Source of the DNA: Coniferiporia sulphurascens
Taxonomy: Eukaryota; Basidiomycota; Agaricomycetes; Hymenochaetales; Hymenochaetaceae
Length of the DNA stretch: 64,000 nt
Direction of reading: 5' to 3'
NCBI GenBank assembly: GCA_002794785.1
Contig: NBBA01000006.1
Coordinates: 868,001-932,000 of the forward strand
Shown in pieces: positions 9,536 to 20,663 of the stretch (position 1 is its first letter; every line of letters begins with the position of its first letter). Under the pieces are notes generated by a model, which saw nothing but the letters and a program-made list of their open reading frames with translations, did no database searches and was not told the origin of the DNA. The position numbers were made by a program, and so were the translations under genes.

Positions 9536-10533
9536 TTTTTATTTTATTTTTAAATTTATTATTCCTACTGAGCTACACAATACACCTGCAGCCCCATAGG
9601 GGCCGCCTGTAAACTACCTAACTACTGAGGTGCCCATCATTGCTCATCGAGTGAAACTGGGCGGGGCGTGTGCCTCCCGAGGGAGGCCTAGTGGGCTTAT
9701 GTGCCCTATTCTAATAGGGAAAGAGAGGGGAGGCAGAGGGAGGCATACATATCACGACTACAGGAAACCAGATCAAGTCGAGATGAGGTCAGGAAAAGAG
9801 AGTCCCTTAGAAGAGGATAGGGGTGGTTGCAAGTGCCATAGAAGAAACCGGTAGGAATCTGAAGGGCAATCAAGAGTCAGAGGAAAATGGTGGGAGCATA
9901 CCTGAGAGCTCCAAAATGGCTGGGTCTGCGTCCTGAGTCCTGGATCCGAGCAACCTATGCACATAGCCCCGGAGGGTGTCCAAGTCGAGGTTGTTATCGG
10001 TGGGGAGGCCGTCCAAGTCCATGGCCACAAAGGCAAGGCGAATCACCCCAGCGGTGCAGTTGGACATTCAGTTGAGGTGGCCTGTCAGGTGGAGCCAGCA
10101 CCTTAGGACCAGTAGATGGTTTTCGTCCACCCATTCGGTGTGGTGGACTGGGAGGGGGTCGCTCTTGGGCCATACATGGCATATCCAGGGCTGGAAGGTT
10201 TCGCATCCACCTAGGACATGGGGGGTAGACTGTGCTGGCCAGGGAGGGTGGTTGTGCCACCTACAGTGCGAGATCAGGCCATGCCTGTGTTGGTAGGCTG
10301 AGTCAAAGCTCAGCCAGTAACCCCCATAGGGACCGGCATGACAGAGGACCTGAGCAACTGCAGTAAGCTCCAAGTGAGGGTGGTCAACTGAGATTGTGAT
10401 TAGCTTTCTTGGCCGTTGGGTGGGGGGCCCAGTTACTGCCAGGTACTTGTCAGTGGTGGAGGCTAGGGGGCGGGCCAGCTGGAGGGACCAATGCTCGCTG
10501 AGTGTGTGAGTCACTACTTCCTTCAGAGTGGAG
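9536..10533 (-). mobile_element. LINE E: 3' end with ORF2 C-terminus
   Basis: A T-rich run at 9536 marks the tail. The hairpin is near 9587-9605; one arm differs from LINE B, giving a G-U pair. ORF2 C-terminal codons run from 10533 to about 9880 and include THTLSEHWSLQ, the HCRWHN zinc-like motif and the conserved end LRGYVHRLLG. The 5' side is cut by LINE F1, whose tail starts at 10534. Confidence 0.85.
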
Positions 10534-13218
10534 ATTTTTATTTTATTTTATTTTATTATTATTCCTACGGTATTACATAATTACAAGCTGCCCCCCCCAA
10601 AGGGGGGGCCCTAACTATATAACAATGGAGGCGCCCATCACTGCGCATCGCACAAAAATGGGCGGGGGCTCTGCTCCCCGAGGGGTGCCGAAGTGTGGAG
10701 AGCTCCTATTTAGTAAGAGAAGAAAGGGGAAACCCAAGAGGGAGGGATACATATCGCTATGAACAAACCGTGCGGGTGAGGGCAGGTTAGGGTAAGAAGC
10801 TTAGAAGTGGAAAGGGGGGGCGAGAGCGCCGGCTGAGACGTATCGTGTGGGAGTTCGAAAGGCAGTCATTACTCGAATGGGAAGGGAGGGAGGGTACCTG
10901 ATAGCTCCAAAAGGGCTGGGTCCGAGTCCTGGGTTCGGGGTCCGAGCATATGATGCATGTATTCCCATAGGAGGTCCAGGTCCATATCCTTGTTGGTTGG
11001 GTGCCCATCGAGGTCCATCATGGCGAAAGACAGCCGGATGGTGCCTGCGGCGCAGTCAGAAAGGCGGTTGAGGTGCCCCATCAGCTTTAGCCAGCGGCAC
11101 AGAACCGGGAGGCGGTTTTCGTCAGCCCACTCTGAGTGGTGGACTGGGAGAGGGTCTCACAGTGGCCACATGTGTCGCATCCATGGATGGAATGTGCTGC
11201 AGCCACCGAGGATGTGGGCAGTCGACTGCATGGGCCAGGGAGGGTGGTTGTGCCATCTGCAGTGTGAGATCAGGCCATGCCTGCAGCGGTAGGCTGAGTT
11301 AAAACTCAGCCAGTAGCCCCCATAGGGACTGGCACGGCAGAGGACCTGAGTGACTGCAGATAACTCCTTGCAGGGGTGGTCGACCGAATGCATGAGGAGC
11401 TTTCGAGGTCGGTGTGAGGGTAGGCCATGGACTGCCAGGTATTTATCAGTGGTAGAGGCGAGGGGGCAGGCTAATGAGAGCATCCATCGCTCCATGAGGG
11501 TGTGGACAGTGACTTCTTTTAGTGCGGAGGTGGAAGGTTTGAGATCGGATGGGGGGAGCTCAGTCGCCAGTTTTGCTTCTGTGTCAGCCCATTCATTTCT
11601 GGGGATGTCCAAGTGTCTGGGGCACCATACGAAATGGACGGTGAGTTGGGGATACGAGTCTAGCAGAGTCTCCACACCCGCTTTCCAAATGTGTAGGAGG
11701 TGGGTGCCGGGGGCGGCGGTCCAGGTGCAGAACAGGTGGAGAGTAGTCAGCAAATCGGACAGAAAGAAGATGTCTGATGTGACACGCAATTGTGCCGGGA
11801 GGCGGCGTGCTACCCAGCCTGGGGCCGTCACGAGAGAGAATTCCTCGGCATCCATGGCCATGGCGCAGGTGGGGGACTCCAGTCGTCGAGACCGGAGTCG
11901 GGTGTGGCCAAGCATGGCACAGATGGCCGAGCCCGACTTATTGTCAATGCTAGAGCCATCTGTGAATACCTGTACATGGGGGGTGTGGCCTAATTGGCAC
12001 GCGGCAGCCACGAAAGACTTCTGGGTGTCGGCACTGACTGGGGTGATGGGGGTGGTGAAACGAACTCGGCCCTGTGTGAAGGCCAAAGGATCTGTCCATG
12101 GGGGATGCATGTATGCTGGGACTTGTTGAACCCTGGGGGCTTGAACCTGCAAAGAAAGGGAAAAAGGTCTATTAGCTATGTTTTTAAAAAGTTTTCATCC
12201 AATGGAGTGGGGGGTGCGCCATAGGCATAGGGAATGGATTGTCTTTATATATTCAAAGTAAAAAGAGAGAGGGGGAACTGAGCAAAGAAAATTTGTTGAA
12301 TAGGGGGAGGCACCTTTGAAGATGCCTAGAATCCATCTGCAGGCTGTGTTTTGCACGGCCTGTAGGTGGTTTACCAGGGTTTTTTGGCAGCGGCCATGGT
12401 ACCAGACTGGCGCCCCCCATGATAGCATGGAGTGGACACATGAGGTGTACAGGCAGCAGAGGGGGAGGGCCAAGATGCTGCATTGAGTGTTGCCTAAGAT
12501 GCGGAGTGCGGCGAGGGTGGAGAGGCCCTTGGAGCACATATGCTCGACATGGGGCTTGAAGGATAGGCCTGGGTCCCACCAAATCCCTAGCCAATGTAGG
12601 GGGATTGAGGGCCGGATCAAGGTGTTATGGTCGACCTGGACGCCAGTGGTGTCCCAGCCATTATAGCCGGTTCATCGCCATGGAGGGTGAAAGTGGAGAC
12701 ACTCTGTCTTGGCAGCTTCGATGTTGAGACCAATGGTGCCGAAGAGGGTGTCGAGTTGGTGGTATGCACTGGCGAGTGCACAGCAGTTAGATGCCACAGA
12801 GGGACCTACACATATAGGTAAATGGTCGTCAACATATGCCAGGGCAGTGGTGCCGGCTCGGTGGAAGCACCAGAGGACCACCCCCGCAAAAATCGTTGAT
12901 AGGATGGGGGAGACTGGCAAGCCCTGTGGGGTGCTGAAGTCGGGTTTGGGGGTGGTGGGGAGGGTGGTGCTGTCGAAAGAGACGGCGACCTGCCGGTCTG
13001 TCATGAAGGATAGGCACCAGTCGGCCATGTCCGGGGCACAACTGAGATCCAACAATTGTCGGTGGAGGAGATGGGGGTGTACCAAGTCGAAGAAGCCCTG
13101 AATGTCGACTGCTAGGACTGAGCAGACGAGGCCCTCTGAGTGGGTGCGCTCCGCAATCTGTAAGAGGTGTTGGGCAGTGTCATAGACCGAGTGGCCTTGG
13201 CATCCCCCATATTGGTTA
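10534..13218 (-). mobile_element. LINE F1: 3' half (RT end, RNase H, C-terminus, 3' UTR)
   Basis: The tail (TTTTATTTTATTTTATTATTATT on plus) and a class 2 hairpin (CCCCCCC/GGGGGGG near 10590-10610) mark the 3' end. About 335 bp of 3' UTR precede the ORF2 stop near 10869. The 5' side ends abruptly at the gypsy LTR (13219), in the RT codons GHSVYD. Confidence 0.9.
10869..13218 (-). pseudogene. LINE F1 ORF2: RT C-half, RNase H, C-terminal zinc motif
   Basis: Reading down from 13218: RT motif A (VDIQGFFD region), motif B (FSTPQGLPVSPI) and motif C YVDD near 12840, then the thumb (WLGIWWDPGLSFKPHVE). RNase H follows with QVFTDGS, AEEFS, SDLLTALH and VWCPRH...NEWADTEAK. After it come the HTLMERW block and a His/Cys motif (SHCRWHN...H...C). 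Frames change near 12650, 12200 and 11130. RNase H still has its first Asp (FTDGS), unlike LINEs I and K. Confidence 0.9.
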
Positions 13219-13778
13219 TGTTACAATTTTCCCTTACCTCTCCCTTACTGCACTGACTCACTTCCTCTTTGTCATCATCAGTCAGCGCAACTCCCCCATT
13301 TCTCTGCCTTACTCATCCTTATTCGCCTTATACCATAAGACACCATGATGACGCCTTATTGCACCATCATGACGTGCTTTGCTTACTGATCACCATACTT
13401 GTATTACCAAGGCCTTCCTTGAGTTTCCATGACCTTCCACCATCTGGTAAACATACCTAACCAAGTTGCTACAGTAGCAAACACATAGAGTAGCATATAA
13501 GCATGTAACTTCGGTAGCACAAGCCCTAAGCTTGTGCTCTTTGTTCATACAAGCCCATTATATGCACCTCAGTGCCCTCAGTGTGCTCTACCTCATCATC
13601 TGGCACTTTGTCGTAACCTGACTCCTCTAAGAAGACACCACGTACCTTCTCAATGATCAGGAAGCCCCACCATCGATCCCTCTAGTCACCAGCATCAGGA
13701 AGCCCCATTGCTGTCACCACCAACCTCGATGATCAGGAAGCCCTGATGTCGATCACCACATAACCATTGAGCTTAACA
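13219..13778 (+). repeat. Gypsy 5' LTR (560 bp)
   Basis: It runs TGTTACAATTTTCCC...GAGCTTAACA. It resembles the solo LTRs at 7186, 24244 and 40329 more closely than it does its own 3' LTR. It carries the TATA-like GCATATAAGC, the AGCACAAGC/GCTTGTGCT hairpin and the GGAAGCCCC repeats. Confidence 0.93.
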
Positions 13779-13838
13779 CTAGCACAAGCTTTCCCACCTT
13801 TTTTTTGCTGACGTATCCAACGTCCAAGCACCAACCCT

Positions 13839-14651
13839 TTGCCCAACCTGTTGTCAAAAGCACCCTTCCCCACCGCCCAAATTGTAGGCGCCACCTGGGA
13901 CCACGAGCTCAAGTGTTTCAAAAAGAAACAACCCAACTCCCTCACCAAGTTCGATTACTACACCTGGCTCCAAAACCCCCACAGAGACTACCAGTGGTCT
14001 AAAGCTAACAATGCCAAAGATGCCCACATCACATTTGCCATGAATGTACCTGATCACCGCACCCACTTTCCCTGCACCCAAACACCAACTCCGGAAGACG
14101 ACGACAAAAACGACATGTCGTCTAACACACCAGCCCCTAAGGAGATCAACCTTGCCCATCCCAATACCTTTGATGGGGACCGCAAGTATGCAAGATGCTT
14201 CCTATCAAGCTGCGAAGCATACCTCCACATAAACCGTCACATCTATAACACTGATGAACTCAAGATCAATTTTGTCCTTTCCTATATGCAGACAGGCACT
14301 GCCGGAGACTGGGCCATCAATCGTGAGACACTGGCTTCAGCCTTCGCCAAAGACAAGAATGGTCAGACCCTCACTACCATAGTTGGATATGGGACCTGGG
14401 GCAACTTCAAATGCGACTTCTGCAACATGTTCATCACCACTGATGACATTGCCGAAGCCTCCCAGGAGATCATGACTCTCCAACAGACCAGCTCCACAGA
14501 CGACTACAACAGTTGTTTCCAGTTGCTCGTCACCCAAGCCGGAATGTCTGGCAACAACAACCTCATTCCCATCTATGAGAAAGGCCTGAAACATGGTCTT
14601 CTAGCATGCATTCTATCTAACGCCAAACCACCCACCACCATCAAAGAATGG
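13839..14651 (+). pseudogene. Gypsy Gag, N-terminal part (split by insertion)
   Basis: This is the capsid protein of the gypsy element. The frame starts near 13839 (MPNLLSKAPF). The retrotransposon Gag core is recognisable by HPNTFDGDRKYARCFLSSCE near 14157, the YMQTGTAGDWA stretch and ending PTTIKEW at 14651. There a LINE-derived insert begins, flanked by the 13-bp repeat catcaaagaatgg (14639-14651 and 16307-16319). The protein resumes in the same frame at 16320. No in-frame stop lies between 13839 and 14651, so the insertion is the main lesion of this part. Confidence 0.88.
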
Positions 14652-16306
14652 TTTTTATTTAATTAATTAATTAATTATTCCTACTGTGTTATGTAATACA
14701 CCTGCGGCCCCAGAGGGGCCGCCTGTAAACTACCTAACTACTGAGGCACCTGTCATCGCTCATCGAGTGAAACTGGGTGGGGCGCATGCCTCTGGAGAGG
14801 CCTAGTGTACTTACGCACCCTATTAGGGGTAAATAGGAGGAGGGGAGAGGGAGGAATACATATTGTGACTACAGAGAACCCAAACAGGTCACAAACGAGG
14901 TCAGGAAAGGAGAGTCCCTTAGAAGCAGAAAGGAGTGGCTGCGATTGCCATAGAAGAAACCGATGGGGAATCTGAAGGGCAGTCACAGGTCAGAGGGAAA
15001 TGGGGGGAGCATACCTGAGAGCTCCAAAAGGGCCCAAGATTAAGGGCGCCCTTGCGGGACCCATCACTATGCATACACCTTCCTTGTGACATCGCTGCCT
15101 GGAGCTAATAGGCCTTACACGTGACACGCTGTCCTCTATGGCGCGCTGGGTTGGGTAAGGCGTGCCGTGCCAGGAGGACACCCCAGGTGAAGGTTGCGGT
15201 GCCGTCGGCACTACTCCACCCATTGGAGTGCCCCCCCTACCCTACACATTCCCTCCCTTGCCCCGCTTTCCACTGTAGAGCACTGCTGGATCTTGGGAAT
15301 CAACTTAAGCCTGGAGTGAGAATTACCCCCACCCAGACCCACGGAGGATTTAGTCCTCTCAAGCCGAATGAAGGGAACTACCCCCCACCGCTACAGCCCG
15401 CTCAGAGGTCAGGTTGCCCCAACATGAGTTTCCCATTCCCATGCACATGCTTCGGAACCCAGGGTAAACCCCAGGGAATACTCAGGATGGAGTCCCGCTT
15501 CCGGATCCACAACGTACACAAGTCTCCGCGTTGCCAGAGGCTTGGACCCCGGCCTATCTCTTTCGAGGCTGCCAGGGAGTCCGCTTGACTAACCACCCCC
15601 AGTGGAGCACCGACCACCTCCCATCGTTCCCAGTGAAGGGTTTGCGAGTAGGGGCCTGCCATCTCCCCCGAGGGCCCATGGTGGCCTGTTGCTCTCGCAT
15701 CGGCTGGTTTTACCCGGCTGGTCCATGTGTTATGAGACCCCTATGTCCTTATAGCATCTAATGCCGTCATCAGACACCCTTTCGGGAATTTGGGGACGGC
15801 AGTTCTTTGATTAGTCTATGCCAAGGACTATGCGGCCCCAAATCCGAGTTTCCCTGAACCCAAGGTTTCCTGACCGAAGCCGACCGCTAGCTGGGCAGGG
15901 GGTTTCCTCCCTCCCATAGGGGCGTTAATGTCGTGTCCCCCCCCGACTGGTGGGCATATGCACCCTTGCGCCGCCAAGAGGCGGACCAGTGAGCACACTG
16001 CCTCGAGAAGGTCAGCGCAGACGTGAAGAAGGATCATCCTCACCGAGTCACCCCCCCCATTGCAACGTTTTCGACGGGTTGCATACCCTCTGGTGAGCGG
16101 TTAGGCCCCTCTCGCGCCATCCAGCGATGCCGCTACAGCGCCTTGGCGACCAGTGAGCAGCGCTCCTTTATAAAAGGTGCGCAGTTGGATGCCTTCTCTC
16201 ATGACGTCCCAGTAGTATACCAGAGCAGAGCATGGGTTGCTGCAACTGACCAGAGATGACCCCAGAGCGAAGGTGAGATGGTGGTGGTAAGAGGACAAGA
16301 AGGATG
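14652..16306 (-). mobile_element. Chimeric non-autonomous retroelement: LINE 5' tip, unknown core, LINE 3' end
   Basis: This 1655-bp insert has a perfect 13-bp TSD (catcaaagaatgg). On the minus strand it starts CATCCTTCTTGTCCTCTTACC, matching the first ~27 nt of LINE Q at 26571. It continues with about 1245 bp of non-LINE sequence (16279-15035). It ends with 383 bp of LINE ORF2 end, 3' UTR, class 1 hairpin and tail (15034-14652). It has no ORF2, so it must have been copied by a LINE RT in trans. It resembles in layout the Magnaporthe MINE elements (WEIRD fused to the MGL LINE). Confidence 0.85.
15035..16279 (-). ncRNA. Unknown core of the chimeric element, non-coding
   Basis: There is no convincing ORF on either strand. 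The sequence is GC-rich with short inverted repeats, for example AGTC...GACT around 15812-15830. I could not match it to 5S, 18S or 28S rRNA or to a tRNA by eye. A second, partial copy lies at 61781-61990 (matching about 15057-15255), again joined to LINE sequence. It may be a host or element RNA captured by template switching; its identity is unknown. Confidence 0.45.
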
Positions 16307-16319
16307 CATCAAAGAATGG

Positions 16320-16781
16320 TACCATGAGGCCTCCAAGCAGGATGCCATTTACCAATGCCTCAAGGCCCTCCGCAGCCCAGGACAAGCTCCCATTAAACAA
16401 GAAAACCGTTTTCATAACCTCAGCAACCAACAGCGACATCCATACCAGCCTAACCAGTGTAATATGCAGGTTAACGCTACAAACTGCCCACCACACCTCA
16501 CCGAAGAAGAACGCACCAGGTGCATCTGTGAAGAGCATTGCCTCACCTGCCGTGAAAAGGGCCACAATGCACGAGACTGCACTAAGTACAAACAAGGCCC
16601 TAGCCAGCCTCGTACCATGCGCACTATTGATAATGCGTTTCCCATTGTCAAGACACCCGAAAATAATCCGGGCCAAGATACTCCCAAGTCCATCACTGCC
16701 AATATATGCCAGCTACTCAGCCAGCTTGATAAAACAGCGATAAACAAAACCTTCGACATCCTAGACAAACAGGGTTTTTAA
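16320..16781 (+). pseudogene. Gypsy Gag, C-terminal part with zinc knuckle
   Basis: It continues Gag after the insert (YHEASKQDAIYQCLKALRSP). It holds one nucleocapsid knuckle CLTCREKGHNARDC (CX2CX4HX4C, about 16540-16581), which binds RNA during particle assembly. The frame ends ...DKQGF and TAA at 16779-16781, immediately preceded by the slippery sequence at 16772-16778. There are no other stops in this part. Confidence 0.9.
16772..16781 (+). promoter_or_regulatory. Predicted -1 ribosomal frameshift site, gag/pol
   Basis: The sequence is G GGT TTT TAA: a heptamer of the X XXY YYZ type in the gag frame, followed at once by the gag stop. The pol frame is -1 relative to gag and is open from 16778 through the first pol Met at 16820. 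This is the standard arrangement for making a Gag-Pol fusion. Confidence 0.65.
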
Positions 16782-19700
16782 GGAGGAAGCTTAGACAGAC
16801 GTTAAGTCTTCCTGTTACCATGTCTCCAATTGTAAATTCCGATCCTTTGCTCCCCACAATGAAGATCCCAATTTCTATGATTGTGTATGACCAAACTGTC
16901 CCTGCCAACACACTCATCAACTCTGGTGCCGAAGGCCAGTTCATCGATGCTAAATTCATGATTAAGCATTGCATACCCACCCAACCCCTTCCACACCCCA
17001 TTACCGTTCTAAATGCGAACAGAACCAAAAACGAACATGGGACCATCACCCAGTATATGTGGCGTCTAACCAACATCGAAGGGAAAAACCTCCCCATGAA
17101 ACTCCTCGTAACATCCTTAGGCAAGGAGGACATCATCCTTGGCCTACCATGGTTAAAGAACCATAACCCAGTTATTGATTGGAATAAAGGCACTCTCTCT
17201 ATCACAAAAGTCATCACCACTACCACACTTGCCCAGGAACAGGTTAAAGAAACGAAACCTGTGGAGAAAATAATTCCACCCGAATACCACCAGTACCTCG
17301 ACATTTTCCGCAAAAAATCTGTGGAATGATTCCCAATCTCTAGACCATATGACCATGCCATTGATCTCAAGCCTGACTTCATACCACATGACTGTAAAGT
17401 CTACCCACTGGCACCTAAAGAACTAGTGGCACTCGACGAATTCCTAGATGAAAATCTTTGCAAAGGCTACATCCGCCCATCCAAATCACCCATGGCATCT
17501 CCTTTCTTCTTTGTTGGGAAGAAAGACACTACCCTCCATGGATGCCAAGATTATCGAGCCCTTAATGAAGGAACCATTAAAAATGCGTACCTGTTACCCC
17601 TGATCAGCGATCTCATGGACAAGCTCAAAGGAGCCAAGTACTTTACAAAATTTGACCTCTGCTCCGGCTACAATAACATTCAGATAAAAAACGGTGATCA
17701 ATGGAAAGCTGCTTTTAAAACTCCTCATGGTTTATTCGAACCTACTGTCATGTTCTTTGGCTTATGCAATTCACCAGCCACCTTCCAAGCCTTCATGGAT
17801 GATACATTCCATTTTGTAATTCTCAAAGACAGAACCATGATCTACATGGATGACATCCTCATCCCAGCCAACTCAATGGAAGAACTTTACCAATGAACCT
17901 GCCGAGTCCTTGACATATGCGCCACAAACAATCTTTACTGCAAACCAGAAAAATGCCTCTTTGGCATACAATGTGTCGAATTTCTGGGAATGATCATCAC
18001 CCCAGATAACATCCACATGGACCCTGTCAAACTTGCCGGCATTGCCGATTGGCCCACCCCACGTACTGTTAAACAACTCCGAAGCTTTATGGGATTCTGT
18101 AATTATTACAGATATTTCATCCCCAGCTTCTCGGATATCATATACCTGCTTAACGAGCTCACCCACACCAATGAACCATGGAAATGGACATCTGACCAAG
18201 ACCAAGCCTTTACCAAACTCAAAACGCTCTTCCTCGATAAACCGGCCTTACTCATACCTGACCCCACCAAACCATTTATTCTCGAAACGGACACATCTAA
18301 AGTAGCTTCTGGAGCCATCCTCTACCAAGCAAACTCCAATGGTGATCTTCAACCATGCAGGTATATTTCCGAAACATTTGGACCTGCTCAACAGCACTAC
18401 GAGGTTTATGACAGGGAACTTCTTGGCATCATCCGTGGCCTCAAAGCATGGAGACACTACCTACTCGGCAATCTGCATACCACCATGATCTGGTGCGATC
18501 ACAAGAACCTTTCATATTTCCGCTCGGAACAATGTTTAACACCTAGACAATCACATTGGAACCTGTTCCTTTCCCAATTCAATTGTGTAATCACCAATTG
18601 ACTGGGAAAGTCAATCCCCGGAGCCGATGCGCTATCTAGACGACCAGACCATGGCAAGGAACCACTGGAAGAATGGGTTATGCTGCCGGATACTTTATTC
18701 ATCGGAACCATCAATGTAGACCTCCAAAACCGGATTCGGGATGCACAGGAACATGATTCCTTCGCAAAAACCATTCAGGATGCCTGATCCCTGAAAATCC
18801 CATCTCCATTCCGTTTCTCATTAGATGATTGGACAGTTGACTCGGGAATCCTCTGCCACCAGAAATGGGTCTACGTACCAGACAATGCAGAAATCAAATG
18901 AGAAATCTTGCAAATGTTCCACAATCTCCCCTCATTTGGCCACCCAGGGGTATTCAAAACCTCCCAATTAGTGCAACAACACTATTGGTGGCCAGGATTA
19001 ACTGTATTTGTGGGAAACTACGTCAAAGGATGTGCTGCCTGTCAACAAATGAAAATCAACATGCATCTGACCAAGCCACCCCTCCTCCTGATACCCACAG
19101 ACACATCTATGCTTCCATTTCAATCAGTCTCTATGGATTTCATCACCGATCTACCTGTATCAAATGGATTTGATTCCATAATGGTAGTAGTTGACCATGA
19201 CTCTTTGAAGGGAATTGTTCCTATTCCCTGCCACAAAACTATTGATGCTCTCAGAACAGCCAAGTGTTACCATGACAATGTCTACCGATGATTTGGACTC
19301 CCCAAATGCATTATCTCCGACCAAGGACCCCAATTTGTGTCCCAGGTATTCCAGACCCTATGCACCCGTCTGGGCATTAAGTCGAAACTCTCCACAGCAT
19401 ATCACCTGCAAACGGATGGACAAACCGAACGAGCCAATCAGGAAGTCGAGGCTTATCTGCGCATTTATTGCAGCACATCGCCTCATTCCTGGGCGGACTC
19501 TCTTATGGACCTGGAATTCTCACACAATATTCAGACCCATTCAGTTATCAAGACATCGCTGTTCACCATCATGCTCGGGTACAACCCTATACCCATTCCC
19601 TCGGTGATAGAAGACACAGACCTCCCATCTCTCTCACAGTGCCTGCGCCTTCTTACTTCAATCAGAAAAGAAGTGCTCACCGCCCATGACCTAGCCCATG

Positions 19701-20167
19701 CCCATATGGCATGTTTCGGAGCATGAGGCTTCAAACCATTCAAACTGGGTGACAAGGTTTGGTTAGAAGCCACCAATTTGCATTTCCCCAACTGCTCCCA
19801 CAAATTGTCACCTAAATGGGAGGGACCATTTCCCATAATTCAGGTACTATCACCCCTGAATTATCACCTCAAGTTGCCAGACACATGGCATATCCACCCC
19901 ATGTTCCACGCCTCACTTCTTTCGGCTTACAATGAGACTGAGGCACACGGACCTCCATTCAGTTTACCACCGCCTGACCTGATTGAAGACCAACAGGAAT
20001 ATGAAATCAAGGCCATCATTTCCCACAAAGGCACTGGGAACCGACGGTGTTTCCTAGTCAAATGGACTGGCTATCCGTCTTCTGAAAACCAATGGTTGTC
20101 TGAAAAAGATCTTTCACATGCTCCCAACATACTCAAAATGTATAAAAACCCCAAAATAATCACCTAA
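16778..20167 (+). pseudogene. Gypsy Pol: protease, RT, RNase H, integrase, chromodomain
   Basis: One frame spans the whole region, with seven in-frame stops, all TGA (17327, 17894, 18599, 18785, 18899, 19289, 19724), and it ends at TAA 20165. The protease motif is INSGAEGQFID, with Asn where the family has the catalytic Asp. RT has [10 protein letters not shown] (motif A), [11 protein letters not shown] (motif B) and YMDD (17845-17856). RNase H begins ETDTSKVASGAI. Integrase has the HHCC zinc part (GCAACQQM), MDFITDLP and IISDQGPQF. A chromodomain closes the protein (YEIKAIISHK...FLVKWTGYPSSENQW, about 20000-20110); in this family it guides insertion to heterochromatin. Confidence 0.94.
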
Positions 20168-20200
20168 CCTTTTCCTTCATTCGCTTCACCCCTCCACCAC

Positions 20201-20663
20201 ATGCTCACTGCCCACATCACCCATCACAATCATCTCTGGTATCTCGCCATCATCATCCCCAGAGGTATCATCATCCTCATCTATGCCATCAACCTCATCA
20301 CTCGCCCTCAACCCATGACACTGTCCTCTCGACTCTGTTTCCCCACCATTGCCAGTTGCCGCCCCATCTCTCCTCTACTTCCTCTACACACGCCACAGCC
20401 TGCCATCCACCGCCAGGAGTTTCTTCCCTGCTCAACTGTCCCAACCCGACAAGATGTCCTTGTGCAACTCCAGCACACTTTTCCCCAAGACTTCCCAGCT
20501 GCATCTCACATAGCCCACATCGAAATCGAGATCGAAGAAGCAACCAATGAGCTACGTTCCTTCTGAATACCGCCAGTTGACCTCCTTCTTCATTTAGCTA
20601 ATCTTCACAATCAGGCTGTCATCCAACATGAGCAGCTCCATCAACAACACCAACAGCAACAAT
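20201..20663 (+). pseudogene. Gypsy accessory ORF, upstream part, helical
   Basis: It lies just after pol, in the same frame. It starts with a hydrophobic stretch (WYLAIIIPRGIIILIYAINLI, possibly one membrane span, about 20230-20300). A polar segment ending IEIEIEEATNELRSF follows. A TGA at 20564 interrupts it, after which the frame stays open with a coiled-coil-like, Gln-rich run (LLLHLANLHNQAV...) to about 20660. It overlaps the start of the next ORF in another frame, so both may be parts of one protein separated by a frameshift. I do not recognise a known function. Confidence 0.45.

Noticed and set aside
11350..12129. Long open frames antisense to LINE ORFs (also 8359-9150, 29622-31960 parts and many others)
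   Set aside because: They mirror GC-rich coding sequence on the other strand, have no recognisable domain and are not kept between copies.
13779..13838. A tRNA primer-binding site or a self-priming site after the gypsy 5' LTR
   Set aside because: Neither a tRNA 3' complement nor the complement of the LTR start could be seen.
15035..16279. Ribosomal RNA, 5S gene, tRNA or group I intron in the unknown core
   Set aside because: Short strings looked familiar (for example gactaatc and atagtcc), but their order and spacing do not fit any of these, and I found no longer match.
16820..20167. TGA as a sense codon in these elements
   Set aside because: TGA faces CGA at the same position in sister copies, the stops differ between copies, and frameshifts and other stops are also present; decay explains this better.
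20201..20566. An envelope gene in the gypsy element
   Set aside because: There is only one weak hydrophobic stretch, with no signal peptide, cleavage site or fusion peptide pattern.
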